From positions 17,979,087 through 18,043,086 of the forward strand of contig CM034534.1 of assembly GCA_020002185.1 (NCBI GenBank): a stretch of 64,000 nt of DNA. Reading direction: 5' to 3'. Below the pieces are notes generated by a model. It worked only from the letters and a program-made list of their open reading frames with translations, was not told the DNA's origin and made no database searches. Within the stretch, counting starts at the first letter, position 1. Each line of letters begins with the position of its first letter. Positions 48,401 through 60,141 of this stretch are shown here, piece after piece. The translations under genes and the position numbers were made by a program. This DNA is from Paraescarpia echinospica (taxonomy: Eukaryota; Annelida; Polychaeta; Sabellida; Siboglinidae).

Positions 48401-50231
48401 AGAGGCACATTAAAAAGGTTCTAGTGGGGCACGATCACAGGGAACCATACAAAAAGGTCCTGGGGCCCGCCAAATTCCAAAGACCCTCTCTAGACACGCC
48501 TATTCGACCCTCGGGTTTGGTATGTCAAATAGCGTCGATGTTTTTCTTCATCATTATAATACACAACATAACGGAGTTGTGTCGTGTATTATAATGATGA
48601 AGAAAAACAAAAGTTACATACATGAGGTGGCTATCAGCGAAGTATAATTTTACGAAAGGTGGCTAAAGTTTTAGATGACTTAATGGATAGTTCATTCGAT
48701 GAATTTGAATGCAGCTACAGAGACATATCTTGTCGATGTTAAGCTAGGGACAAACAGTTGTTACGAGGTAGATAATATGGAGACTGTTTCACTAAGATAA
48801 TCCATTATTAAACATAATCCATTGGTACATTCAAAGAAAAAAGGCCGACTAGTCGTCTGACACCCCGTAAGACCATAACATTGTAACCACAATATATACA
48901 AACTCGTTAGTTAAAAGAGCATTGCCGTGCGCTGGAAACAACTAGAACAATTAGAACTAGAACGAGCGTTATCAATATGCCAAAAGCTATCGCCATATCA
49001 CAGAGAACAATATTTACGTGACACACCGACGAAAATGTCCCAGTGGGCGCGCCTGGTGTTTACAGTTACCAAAATACCTCTATACAAGATCCCTGTAAGG
49101 AGCCAACTCGATTTTAGAGATCAAAATCGGAGTTATGATCGCATAAGGCTGTTACAGCTGCCTGGGGATATTATAAATACACCGCAGGAGATTTGCCAAA
49201 TAAGGCGGCTGTTGCGTAGAAACGGCCCGATGTGTATTGTGGCTAGCATTAATCCGTGCGTGTGTTTTCAGGCCCGCAGTATATTGCTCCATCCGCAGCG
49301 AGCTCAACTGTAAGGTGTTGGACGTGAAGGGCGGGGACCCGAGCCCCGACACGAAGGTCATCATGTACGAGCGCAAGGACTGCCCCGAGGACAACCAGCT
49401 GTGGTGGGAGGACCGTTACGGTGTCATCCGGAGCAAGCTGACCGATTTCGCCCTCGACACCTCAGGTACGTATACGTCTGCTGGTGATATGTCGATGCAT
49501 TCCCAACATTCACTCTGACAATGAAGTATTAAAAGAAACATCTGCGGTAGCAACCGTTGGTCTAATAAAGCCTTGCTAGTTTGGTCTTTGCGATAGCCAA
49601 TCATCTGCGTCAGAAAGTGGAGATCTTCTCAGCATAGCGTAACACACTTTCTAACACACTACGCTACACATCATCTAACACATTATATATCACATTATGT
49701 AACACACTGTGTTACACACCATGCAACACACTACGTAACACACAAGACTGCTATGCACAGCACCAACATATGCGTAGTTCATGGACAATCCCTCATATAA
49801 AATTTAGTTTTCAAATGAAGTAGGAAGTACCAACAACAAAACAATCACTGGCCCAATTGGGTGTTGCTTGCAGCGAAGAAGCAATTAGACACAATAACAC
49901 CATCAACGTTGCAGTGTTTACCGGTCGGTTTCTGTGTATACTGGCTATGGTATTGGGTCAGTGCGGAGCTTTTAGAACCACTTAATCATACACATGCACT
50001 GTCTTCCAATGAACGCGTTTGTCTCTTGCAGACGGGAGTGCCCGGATGAGGCCCTACGGGAGTTACAACGCCGGCCAGCAGTGGGTGAAGGTGGCCAATA
50101 AGATCCTCAACAAGCTCGACCCGTCCTCGTGCCTCGACATCCGAGGAGCAAACCCGGATGACGGAGCCAAGCTGATCGCGTACGGATACTGCGGCCAGAG
50201 CAACCAGCACTGGTCGTTCGACTACATCTGA
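45454..50231 (+). CDS. Tandem-repeat R-type (ricin B) lectin, two beta-trefoil domains, four coding exons
   Basis: Coding exons 45454-45652, 46204-46399, 49272-49465 and 50032-50231 (TGA) join in frame (phases 1, 2, 1) to give 262 residues. Exons 1+2 encode trefoil one and exons 3+4 trefoil two, about 131 residues each. Each trefoil shows three Q-x-W motifs: 42-44 (QLW), 82-84 (QRW), 125-127 (QMW), and 174-176 (QLW), 213-214 region (QQW at 212-214), 255-257 (QHW). Length and two-domain plan match the earthworm 29-kDa galactose-binding lectin type; sugar specificity here is inference. There is no signal peptide, so it may be cytosolic or non-classically secreted. The start ATG has a good context (AAAACCATGG) and sits seven bases after an acceptor CCAACAG, implying an upstream 5' UTR exon. 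The donor of exon 2 overlaps a stop codon (see findings). Confidence 0.93.
46365..47490 (+). repeat. 45-bp minisatellite derived from the lectin exon 2 / intron 2 junction
   Basis: The founding unit is the last 35 nt of exon 2 (46365-46399, encoding GGPNQMWSFEY plus two bases) and the first 10 nt of intron 2. About 25 copies follow, the central ones close to exactly 45 bp, the outer ones degenerate. Most copies keep TATCAGTGAGT, a good 5' splice-site match. Because 45 is a multiple of three, long frames stay open on both strands; these are not genes. A stray copy lies at about 47835-47880. Confidence 0.95.
48540..48608. repeat. 25-bp perfect inverted repeat with a 19-nt loop
   Basis: Arms 48540-48564 and 48584-48608 are exact reverse complements. 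The stem is not simple sequence. It lies in lectin intron 2. It could be a small foldback or MITE relic; the perfect stem and lack of a search leave a microRNA-like hairpin undecided. Confidence 0.9.
49635..49750. repeat. Degenerate short tandem repeat in lectin intron 3
   Basis: Variants of TAACACACTACG recur about eight times with spacing of 12-16 bp. Confidence 0.7.
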
Positions 50232-50474
50232 ACACAGAGACGGCTGTCCCATTTGGTTACCTCCGCAGAACTGGCACTGCGTTTCACTTCATTTAGTTCT
50301 CAAGTAAAACACCGAGACAATATTGCTTGTGCTGAAAAGTACCAGTTCAATGTATTCAGTTCGTGGGAAAATAGGAAACGTCTGCAGTATATTTGTTTTA
50401 CTGAAATAATAATTACAATTAAATAGTTTGGCAAGATAGAAAAGGAATTGTACGGTGAACAATCCACGTGAAAG

Positions 50475-50480
50475 AATAAA
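50475..50480 (+). promoter_or_regulatory. Candidate polyadenylation signal of the lectin gene
   Basis: The first AATAAA after the lectin stop codon lies 244 bp downstream, a reasonable 3' UTR length. No transcript end is available. Confidence 0.4.
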
Positions 50481-51223
50481 CTACATGAGAAAGATAATCA
50501 CACAAGTTGGCATCTGCTCTAGCTTCCCTATCTGTGGACTGATAAGTTGATTTTATACAACTCTAAGTCTTCAACTGAAACGACAACTTAGAAACAATTG
50601 CTGGCAATTTTATTCTTGAAACGTGTTTCTTGTAAATTAAACATGTTCAACCAGTATGTTTAGTTGTCTATATTGTAATTGCATATGTTTCTTTTATATA
50701 ACAACTAATTAAACAGTACAGTGTATACATAGACTACGAATAATTACTACATACATGGTATATATATATATATATACTGTATATATATATATTACATGAG
50801 CGGATCTAGGTCGGCCACCCTCTTTATTTCGGCGGTATTGGTTTCCTATGTCTGTATTAGATGTTAGAACATCGCGATGTGACGTTCTCTTGCACTTGTT
50901 CCTCGGAAGAAGACATTTCTAACATACACATTAGCACAATTGCCACCAATAGTGCCATATGCCCAGCCGTTCGGGTTACTCTCCCTAAGTGTGTCTCCCC
51001 TTATCCCCATAGTTAATTTTAATTGGCCAGTTGCCGCTGTCGGGCTTGCAAACCGTTTTATGAAACAATTGCCTTCAGCTGCCTGGCCAATCCGTAGTAA
51101 AGGCGGTTATGCTATATGAAAAGCAAACTATTTCCATAAGAAGCAACCGTCATGACGCCAGTCATATCACTCATTCATCCATTCCTCTTCATGGCCTAGT
51201 TGGCTCATAAAGTATAAAAAAAA

Positions 51224-51629
51224 CTAAGGCATCGTCAAGAGAGCCCTCTGCTGTCGGTCGGCAGCCCGAGTGTTGATTGCACTCCAAGTAAGCTGGCAGA
51301 CCTTCATTACCTTTTCCTCTGTTCGTCTCCATGTCTCTATCAGGCGATCTCGTCTCCGTCCGCTCTCCAACATAGGGCTCTTTTGGGTAGTGCACCAGTG
51401 AGCATTCGACAAATGTGCCCTAGCCTTCTCCATCTTAATCTCTTTATTTTAGTGGCCAGGGATATCGAGTCTGTCTGGCCGAGCAGCTCTTCATTGGTGA
51501 CAGTGTTGGGCTAAAATACACCTTCCAGAGACTCTGGTTCTGGAATATATCAAGCTTGTGTGTTAGTTTTGCTGTCAGCTTCCGGCACTCAGGTCCACAA
51601 CGAATTACGTTACTATTGTATAGTTTCAA
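51224..51629 (-). mobile_element. Frameshifted LINE remnant (C-terminal end of a different reverse transcriptase)
   Basis: Minus-strand frame 51629-51444 reads KLYNSNV, then KLTHKLDIFQNQSLWKV. Frame 51433-51224 reads RLIETWRRTEEKVMK and AADRQQRALLTMP. Together they follow the order of the C-terminal end of a common animal LINE protein type (YNSNV...LDxFQNKCLR...ETWRRT...ADR). At least one frameshift separates the two parts. The rest of the element is absent. Confidence 0.7.
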
Positions 51630-52224
51630 TCCGTATAGACATTAATAAAAATTACGGTTGTGGTTCTGGAGATGTGTGTTACAACACAAAACAATAACGC
51701 CCTGCTGGCATCGAAGATAAAATAGATTAAAGTATTGCCATCTTCTGAAAGCTATGCATCTATATATCTAAGAGAAAATCATGTCCAAAATATTAAAGGT
51801 TTTTATTAAATCAGCGCCGAAGAGATATGTAACATATCAAACAAGGAACAGCTGTGCTAAGTTGTGATATATGTATGGCAAACAGAAATCAATAACGAAT
51901 TCATGGAGTTATCTTGTGGTATTCCGTAGTTACTGGCGCAGCCATCGCCGAAGAGAGTGAGCAGGTTTGCTTGGACTGCTGAAAGATGCACGACCAAGTA
52001 TGCAGTAGTGCTGTGCATGCGGCCGGATTGTGGAGTTGCTTTGATGCAGACCATTTACTAAAAAGGCGGTTTAAAATGTCATTTCGAAGACATCTGTAGT
52101 AATAGAGTTGTGTTTCTATAAACGTGATTTAATCACTTATTATTATAGAAGTAGCGAACTTCTCCAGTTTCTTCCCAGAGTGACTAACCAAATTCCAACC
52201 CATCATCACATAGTTGGTGTCAGT

Positions 52225-52328
52225 GTACGCGCGCGCGCGCACGCGGCGTGTGTGTGTGCGTGCGTGTGTGTGTGTGTGTGTGTGCGGGTGGGTGTCTGTG
52301 TTTGTGTGTGCGCCCGTGCGTGCGTGAG

Positions 52329-52382
<54 letters not shown>

Positions 52383-52525
52383 TGAATGTATGTGTGTGCG
52401 TCAGGGCGTACGTGGGTGTGCGTGCATGCGTACGTGTGTTGTGTGTGTGTATGCGTGTGTGCGTGTGTCCGTGAGTGCATATGTGTACGTGCGAGTGTGC
52501 GTGCGTGCATGCGTGCAAGCGAACG
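52225..52525. repeat. GT / GC-rich alternating simple repeat
   Basis: GT runs mixed with CGTG and GCGC units; alternating purine-pyrimidine throughout. Long frames across it are repeat artefacts. Confidence 0.95.
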
Positions 52526-52739
52526 CGCGAGGAAGAAACTGGGCACCCCCTTTCAAGACTTGGATCCGCTCGTGGAATGTGGCACGAGTCTAATATAGAA
52601 TGTTTAATAACATTGCTATGCTAGTTGTGAAGCTAACCGAATCCGATGTAAGAGTTGTGTATATTATATAGAAATAGCTATATAGTGCGTTATCTGCTGT
52701 GACCAATTAACGAACTGGGTTGAACGAATAGTTAGTAAT

Positions 52740-53112
52740 AAGAGATCATGTATATAGGACCCACTGGGTCCAATGATACATTGTATACTCTGCCTGCTCG
52801 GCATCTCTCACACGCCCGACCGGGAAGCAACTCCGGCAGCTGAGAACAAGAGCCAGTGGATTAGAGCAAGACACCACCACTCTGTGAGTCAACGACAGGT
52901 TACACATTTACCCCCTGTGTGGGATCTTTTACTTCTCCAGTCATACCAGATACATAGAATTAAGGGACCAACGGCTTTTAGTGTCACTTCCAAAAGAAAC
53001 AAGCAACGTGAGGTGAACGAAAATTGCCTAAGTTTCGAAACGGCGGCAGGTGGAATCGAACCACCGTCCCTTCGATCGACAGTCCGGCCCTCTACCGAGA
53101 CAGATCTTAGTC
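52740..53112 (-). mobile_element. tRNA-derived SINE with a different head and tail
   Basis: On the minus strand the head has TCTCGGTAGAGGGCCGGAC (A-box region) and a perfect B box in GGTGGTTCGATTCCACC. The middle, TTTTCGTTCACCTCACGTTG, matches the motif in the other SINEs. The roughly 250-bp body and the 3' end near ACCCACTGGGTCC are unlike them. It is a separate SINE family sharing a central domain. Confidence 0.65.
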
Positions 53113-53948
53113 ACCAAAATCAGCATCGTCGGAAGTTTCAACTGTGCGCGGTTCACAACCGTAAAACGTGAAACAGGAATCCGTGAGATCGCAAACGAAT
53201 CCCAAAGTTTGTCTACGTCCGCTGGTTTGCGGGATGTCCCAAACCAGCTTTCTACGTAATCCACGGAGCCCGTGAATTTTCTATCTGGTCCGCAATGCTG
53301 TATGTCATGATGGCCAACGGTTTTTTGTATATCTGCCGAACTTGCTATAGTGACGAAGAACAAATGGATATTACGAGAAACGCTGGAAATGTGGAATGAC
53401 GAGACGCGATGTGCTGAAGGTCATCAAGAATAAGACAAATGGTTTGGTTGGACACCGGAAAGATGCGAGAGCATCGAGTAGGGGGTGACGGAAATCGAGC
53501 ACGCGGATGGATTTGTTTACATTGCAGAGGTGTCATCGCCCAAGAATATTAAAAAAAATTCACGGACGACGCACTAACTTATCGCACGTCCACACTGCGT
53601 ACGCAGTTACGAAATCGTAGCTAAACCTATCTACTGGATAAACTAGGAATCCAAACTCTGGAAAGCGCCAACATTGAATGCATGCAAGACTTAAAAAGTG
53701 TGGAAGTATGTTTTTTGGCCGTGAGATCCAACTGGCCTTTTAAACGCTTACGTTGAGATCCCAATGTATTTAAGGTGGTAATAAATAAAAATCAATGAAC
53801 TATGAAAACCGTATGAACATAAAAAAGGTAAAAACTATTAAAAATTGCCTCGTATACCCATAGACAAGTGTGGGGAGGCATGGAGAGAACTGTGGCAAGG
53901 TGGAATAAACTAAATATTTAGTCCAGGCTTCAAAATTAAATTAGATCG

Positions 53949-54849
53949 GCGTTCCGCAAACATTTTTAGGTGTGGGCCAAATTGTATCCGGTTATCTCTC
54001 TGCGAGCCAAAGCTTTTAATTGGGTACGTGTATATAATTTCGTAGGTGCTTATAAAGAGCAAGTACGTGTTTTGTACTAATCACATCTAAACAAGTAAAT
54101 CACTATAATTGGGCACCAACATCGAAACCAGTTGGTGACACTCTTTGGTCCTCTACAAACTAGGCTTATTACTGCCTGGAGAGAGAGCAGATAGATCGCA
54201 GGTCGCAAAATAACCTTCAAACGGTGTGAAAGGTATTACTTGTGTGATTCGTCGTTGGAAATTCCGCTATCACACAAACGAACACTGCCGAAACTATCAA
54301 CCATTTCTGCGCTGTAGGCCTATCAAGCAATGTTGTAAATCGGCACTTTCATTGCTCATGAAAGCATGAGGTTATTTGTCATAGTGAAACATTCTTCTTT
54401 CAAATTGAAAACCTAATATTGTTGCAGTCCCATTCTCGTGCAAAGGCAAAGTAGATTTGTCATCTCCAAATGGTTGCGAATGGCTTTATATCAAAACATC
54501 CAAGTGCTGCTTCTTATACACCTTGCTGACCAGCGTTTGTCTCCCAGGAAACAGCGTATTCGACGTATTCAAATGTTCATAAATTAGTGTCAAAACGCGT
54601 AGCTGAATTGGAAACTCCGTGTCTTCAAGCTGAGCGACCGGCCCGTCAATTACATGAAAAACTCACAATAATAATTAATATCTCGCCAGAACTGGTCAAC
54701 GGCTGAGCCAAAGAACACTGTTGTATGATAGAACATTTTTGTTGCTCTTGACAATTTCAAGTTCTTAGCGCGGATCTCGCGTACCAGCTGGAAACCGTCA
54801 GCGTGCGAAATTTGGCCCGCGTGCGGCGGGCCAAGGTTTGCGGAACGTT
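53949..54849. mobile_element. Possible hAT-type non-autonomous element
   Basis: Both ends carry CGTTCCGCAAAC followed 10-20 bp later by GGGCCAAATT, in inverted orientation. The pattern of a GCAAAC block followed by GGGCCAAA resembles Charlie-like hAT termini. No target duplication was confirmed. A minus-strand frame (about 54640-54560) is open but too short to assign. Confidence 0.4.
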
Positions 54850-56339
54850 GGGTTAGATTATCCTCTCAAATGCGTCTCCGAAGTCTCAAACACTTTGACA
54901 GTCGCGCCGCATTCAATGTGTCCAAACTGACGATTCACTCAAATGACAATATCTGCCAATGTTGTCTTATTATTCTAGGAAATTCGTCAACGGTTCAGCT
55001 CATATCAGCGTGTCCGTACGTGCTGTCGCGCTGGGAGAGGGGCTGGGGCGCTGTTGTAGTTTGAAGCAATTCTTGGAGATTTGCCTGTATTCCGGGAGAC
55101 CGAATATACACCCGAAATCAAGGAGACCCCAGGAAATTCCGGGAGAGTTGGCAGGTATACCGTATTTGTTTCTGGGTGGTGATGTTGGACTTTATTACAC
55201 ACGCATGTCAGTGAGTGTGGTTGTAGAAGCGACAGACGGTGGTTGAGTAATCGTGGCGGGAGGAATATATTCGTTCGAACTTATTCACTAGAGGGCAGCA
55301 TTGCAATTATTCTAATTCCAACTTGAACGTTACGTGTCGTTGGTTGCAACACGTGTGTCGTTTCACATTTACTGACTATATCCCAACAATATACTTACAG
55401 TTACCTGTCAGTACGGAGCACGGTGAATGAAGGTATATTGAGTTACTTACCAAATGCAAGTACAGATGCATCGTAGTGCTGCAAAATAACGGAGTTCAAC
55501 AACAATCTTCGTGTCGCAACCGGACGATAATATAGTTACCGTGCAAGGTTTGGCCACTCTACGGTACCGTAGCATAACAGTATGTTACATTTTATCTCAC
55601 TGGATATTACATTAGTTACGCAATTAATCGGATAAATCGGCACTTGTGTGGAATCCGGGCCCACCTGGATTTCGTCGTTACAACTATATTGTTTGCCTAA
55701 AATCTATAAATGTGATACCTCGGTCTCAGTGAACTAATTCCACGTGCGCTCAAGTCGTTCTCTCAGAGTCAGTCTCAGTCACTCAATGTATTTACATCAC
55801 ATATATTATAATATAGAAGTGTATGAAACCCTGGCGGCCACCCAAGCCACTTGCTTGCCTTTTATATCAGAACTGCTCACACGAACTTCACAGACACTTG
55901 CGACACCACCTCCGTCGGACTTCCGTCTCCGATTATCAGTCACAAATAAATGCTCCAAACAAATTCTTAACCCATTAGACCCCAGCCAATTAAATTGGCA
56001 TGTGTCCCTGTTCCCCAGGCTGCTGCCACAGATCTCAACTTTTCTGGGTGCCTGCAGTTATTAAGCTATATCTTCAAAACTGTTGATTTTCTATAATTGC
56101 AAGTTGTGTTTATTTTGATGTCCATTGAATTATCTTTAAAATGGTGTGACTGTGGTGTCGATTGGTTAAATACATGTCAGTTATAGGTGACAAACATAGA
56201 AAAAATAATATTCTGGACAGCTATAGAGTGGAATATCATTCATTTTATTGACATCAAATGCATTCTACTGTGTATTTACACTTGCCATGCCTTGCTTAGA
56301 CATGAGACAATGTAAATCAGTTCACTTTGTTTGAATATA

Positions 56340-59300
56340 CAGGGGTAGAACTTCAGCATTTATTTTACTAGACAGCAGGACTAGTAAAGACAAAAGTTTA
56401 CTAGTCCGCCAAAAGGTTTACTAGTCCTGCAAATAAAAAACATAGCACAAATGTAGGTCACAACAATTTTATTTAAAACACAAAAAACCACAGTGTCATC
56501 CAGGCCTGGCGTTAACACTGCCTGTCAGTCAGTTAGTGTCACTCGGAGTCGGAGGCACTACTGTCATTACAGTCGGTGTCACTGCTGTCAGTGTAACTAC
56601 TACAGTCGGGCCTTGGCGTAAGCGGCTGAGTGTCTGGCCTCCGGGCTCCACCAGCACTCCACAGCTCGATTGCCTCCTTCGGTTCAAATGCAGCGATGTC
56701 TGGTGAACTCAGCTGAATGGTCAACAGATCAGTCAGTCGATCTGCCTTCAGGACTGACCGGATGCTGCTCTTCGTCAGCTTCAGCTGACTGAAGCCTCTC
56801 TCCGCATCAGCCGAGCTGGCTGGCAGAGTCAGAATGGCGTCAACAAGCCCAAGTATGTTTCCATACTCTGCCTGGTGGGCTGCATTGACACTAGACCATG
56901 TCAGCTGTCGCACGTCTGGGGACTGTTCATACAGGATCATCTTCAGAAGTGTCCACTCCGTCTCCACACTGGCAGTATCGATGCCAGCGTCGCGAAGCAC
57001 AGGGCCAAAATGGTTGTTGAGTGTGGCCACAGCGTCATTTCCATAATCACCTGCAGCTTCAGGCCACAGCTTGAAGCTAACGATTGATGATGCACGCACA
57101 ACGTCCGAATTGCTGTCAACGAAGCGACCCTCCAGACAGCTGACCAGGTTGCCCAAGATCTGCAGTCGGGTCTGCTTGGCGAAGACAGCACCTGTGAGTG
57201 TCTCACCATGGAAGTCTTCCATGCGCGCCAGGGCACGCTCCTTGGCAGTTGTGGTCGTCTTGTACATCACAAGGGTGGCCACAACGGATGTCAGCGTGGC
57301 ATGTACATCAGCAACTGTCGCAGTCACTGTCTGAGCCACCAGCGACAGCTTGCTCAGAACAAACAGCACATCGAGAAGGAAGTGTGCCATCTCGATGATG
57401 TCTCGTCGGTGCAGTGTCGCCAAGAAGCCAATGGCCTTTGCCTTGGCATCTCCGGAGCCCCCGGGCACTTGCATCTGCGTCAGATGCAGGACATATGCTG
57501 GATATCCCTTCACAAGGGTCTGCAGTGCCTTCAGCAGATGTGGCAACCAGCGAGTGCCACCGACACGTGGTGGAAGGGCACATGGCAGAGACAATGTGTC
57601 GAATGCTGCCTTCAAGTTGCTACGGTTCAGTGGCGAGTGATGGTAGAACAAGTAGAGGCTCAGGAGGAGACCGCTCAACTTTGTGTACATGGGCAACCTT
57701 ATATGCAAGTTCCAGGCGATGCGCATAGCAGTGGATTGCTTGCAGACACGGCTGCTCATTTCGGAAGAGCGTGGCGACACCGTTGGCTGATCCGGTCATA
57801 ACAGCGGCGCCATCACTGCCGAATCCGACAAGCTTCTTCATGAGTGTCTCTTTCGGCATGTGGAGGTAGCGCTCCACGACACCGTCAATTGCCCGCTTGA
57901 TTGACGGAGCATCTGCCTTGCCGACGTTCTCAATACCAGCGAAGGCATTAGAGACGACACCATTCACTGCATACCTCACGTACACTATCTCCGCTTCAGT
58001 GATGGACGCATCTGTCGTACCGTCACTGATGAGGGCGAGAAAGTGAGCACTCTCCATGTGCTGTGCGAGGTGACGGCGCTCAACCTCAGCGATGGCACGC
58101 ACGAACTGCTTGCATGCCTTGTCATTCCGATAAGTGTTCCCCACATCAAGGCCCTTCTGTGCGTCCAGGGTACACTGCCACACATAATCTGTGAACGGAC
58201 GCCGGTGCTTTGCTATCGCGTGACAAGTCCTGAAACATCCAATGCAGGAAATATTAAATATCATAGTATTAAGTAAATACTGAGTATAGTCACAACATAA
58301 CAACCTTCCTCAGCAAACAATGAATACTAAAAACATCCTCGCTTTCAAAACAAAACTTGACGAAGATTTGAAGATGGGCAGGTTTAAATTTTAATAAAAG
58401 CACAAAAATCACAAGACAAGCCACGTTCTCAAAACCAAAAATATGATGCACAAAGGCGGGAAATACAACACTAAATAGTATTACTTTTGAACCCGAAGAT
58501 CCAGGCAAGTTATAACACAGATCTACATCAAATGCAAATTAATAATTTCCCATGGCATTGTTTACTGCACGGCACGCTTGAAATGAGAGATAACAGAGAA
58601 ATGAGGGATAATAATTTAAACCATATAGTGCTAACCCTAACAAAGTACAATCAAACACAATATTTTTTTTACATTTTATAACATTATATCACATGGAAAA
58701 CATAATTACCTAAACAAATGCGTCAGACGGTCCATGGTGGCCGTGTTCAGCGCTTGGATGGCTCGGTGGGCAGGTGCAGTGCCGGGACGGGCTTCGAACG
58801 CAGTTTGCCGGAAGACAGCTCGTGTGTGCGCCTCGCTTGTACTGTGTGCGCGTAGCGAGTCTGGACGAAAGTTGTCCGTGCCAGTCAAGAACGCATTCTT
58901 GCCACGGACACCAGTTACGTTGTGTGTCCTGCACACTTTGCAAAACATCAAATCGTTGTCGTCATCGTAGGACAGCCAAGTGTGGTCTCGTTCCCAAACC
59001 TTCAAATAGCCACGCTGTCGTTTCTGCTGGTCGTACAGCGTGTCCCGTTCTCGCTTTTCCACCTTGCGTTTAACTTCTGGTTTTGCAACCCCAGTTAAAT
59101 AACGATGCATCGTGCGTAAACGTAACAAAATAATTAGTAATGAATTAACAAAATAATTGATGTAGAACTGAAGATGTGAACCGTATTCGAAATCCGCGCA
59201 TTTGAAAATAGACGCGAAAATGGACGCCAATTGCGCTCATTAGCCGGTACCCCTCTACATGATACGCTAAGCCAAACAAAACGGTCGTTTCAGATTTCTA

Positions 59301-59506
59301 TGTCACACAACAACCAATCAAAAGTACCGTTTCACTGTCGATTCACATTAGGTGAAGATTTACTTTGTCAATTGTACGGTTGGTGGCGCCACGCAACACG
59401 CTGATTTTTACTAGACAGCCGGCCTAGTTGGTAGGCCGGGTTTACTAGTCCGCCGTAATCTTTACTAGTGTACGGACTAGCGGACTAGTGGGTAGTTCTA
59501 CCCCTG
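56340..59506 (-). mobile_element. hAT DNA transposon, near-complete
   Basis: Terminal inverted repeats CAGGGGTAGAACT (56340-56352) and its near-exact inverse (59494-59506) bound 3167 bp. Both subterminal regions hold several ACTAGT-containing motifs in mixed orientation, likely transposase binding sites. ATATA flanks both ends and would be a 5-bp target duplication; hAT elements usually give 8 bp, so one or more bases may have changed. The transposase runs on the minus strand. Confidence 0.87.
56539..59110 (-). pseudogene. hAT transposase, two exons, one visible frameshift
   Basis: Exon 1 (59110-58710) encodes a TTF/BED-type zinc finger: Cys57, Cys60, His89 and His95 (FCKVC...HSTSEAH). A GTAATT donor and a CAG acceptor join it in phase to exon 2 (from 58229), giving LTHLFRTCHAIAKHRRPF. 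Exon 2 contains the catalytic-core blocks LISDGTTDASITEAE and LVGFGSDGAAVMTG and, near the C-terminus, LPASSADAERGFSQLKL, the hAT dimerisation motif, then an acidic Ser-rich tail to the stop at 56539. Near 57685-57700 the frame changes between KVAHVHK and KLSGLLLSLYLFYHH; one indel accounts for it. The protein resembles ZNF862-type hAT transposases. Apart from this break it looks recent. Confidence 0.85.
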
Positions 59507-60141
59507 ATATAGATAGCAAACACAGCTTTATAAGTCTTTTATCTTGGTTGCTGTCATCCTACATATGGCTTCTGTGTTGTGTCAACCTGAAACAACCAAA
59601 TGTCAACCATTAGAACAATTGACAGAGTGTCAGAATATGTATCCTAATAATTAATTATAATAAAACACATAATTTTCATATAGCAACATATAAACAGCAG
59701 TCTCCGTGCCGAAAACCCAACTGACGGTGACAAAACTTGGACAACGAAACATAAACAACACCCAAGTCATCCATTTTATCGTTCATTCAGTTGCATTTCG
59801 AATGTAATGTCAATTTACCTTTAGTTCAGTGTCTGAAATGTCCCATCCAACGAAATAATAGCGCAAACTTCGTCATTAGTAGACAACTACGATGTCCAAG
59901 GCGCCACCATTTTTTATGGTCCATAGGTGGCGAACTTCTATCGCGAAAAAACTCAATTTTTTTCAATGCAAGCACATGTCGAAAATACCCACAATTCATA
60001 GCTGAGATAGCAAGGAATCAGCCAGTATTAGTCTCTTAAGTATCCGCAAGATGGGGCCACCGCTAGAGGCTTTATCTCTACCAGGTGCTCTGGGGGGAAA
60101 ACTCCCGGGCGCTTTCGGATGCGTGGGGTCTAATGGGTTAA

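Larger units (their letters stand above)
55967..60141. mobile_element. piggyBac-like non-autonomous element, interrupted by a hAT element
   Basis: TTAA (55967-55970) is followed by CCCATTAGACCCCA; the exact reverse complement ends at 60137 and is followed by TTAA (60138-60141). TTAA target duplication with CCC...GGG termini is the hallmark of piggyBac elements. Removing the hAT insertion leaves about 1 kb with no transposase frame, so it is a non-autonomous copy. Assignment rests on the ends only. Confidence 0.7.

Noticed and set aside
48927..49313. 128-codon plus frame overlapping lectin exon 3
   Set aside because: It crosses the exon 3 acceptor in a different frame from the clear lectin sequence and has no recognisable motif.
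52773..53171. 132-codon plus frame
   Set aside because: It lies within the tRNA-derived SINE on the opposite strand.
56834..57801. Plus-strand frames of up to 197 codons
   Set aside because: Antisense shadows of the hAT transposase.
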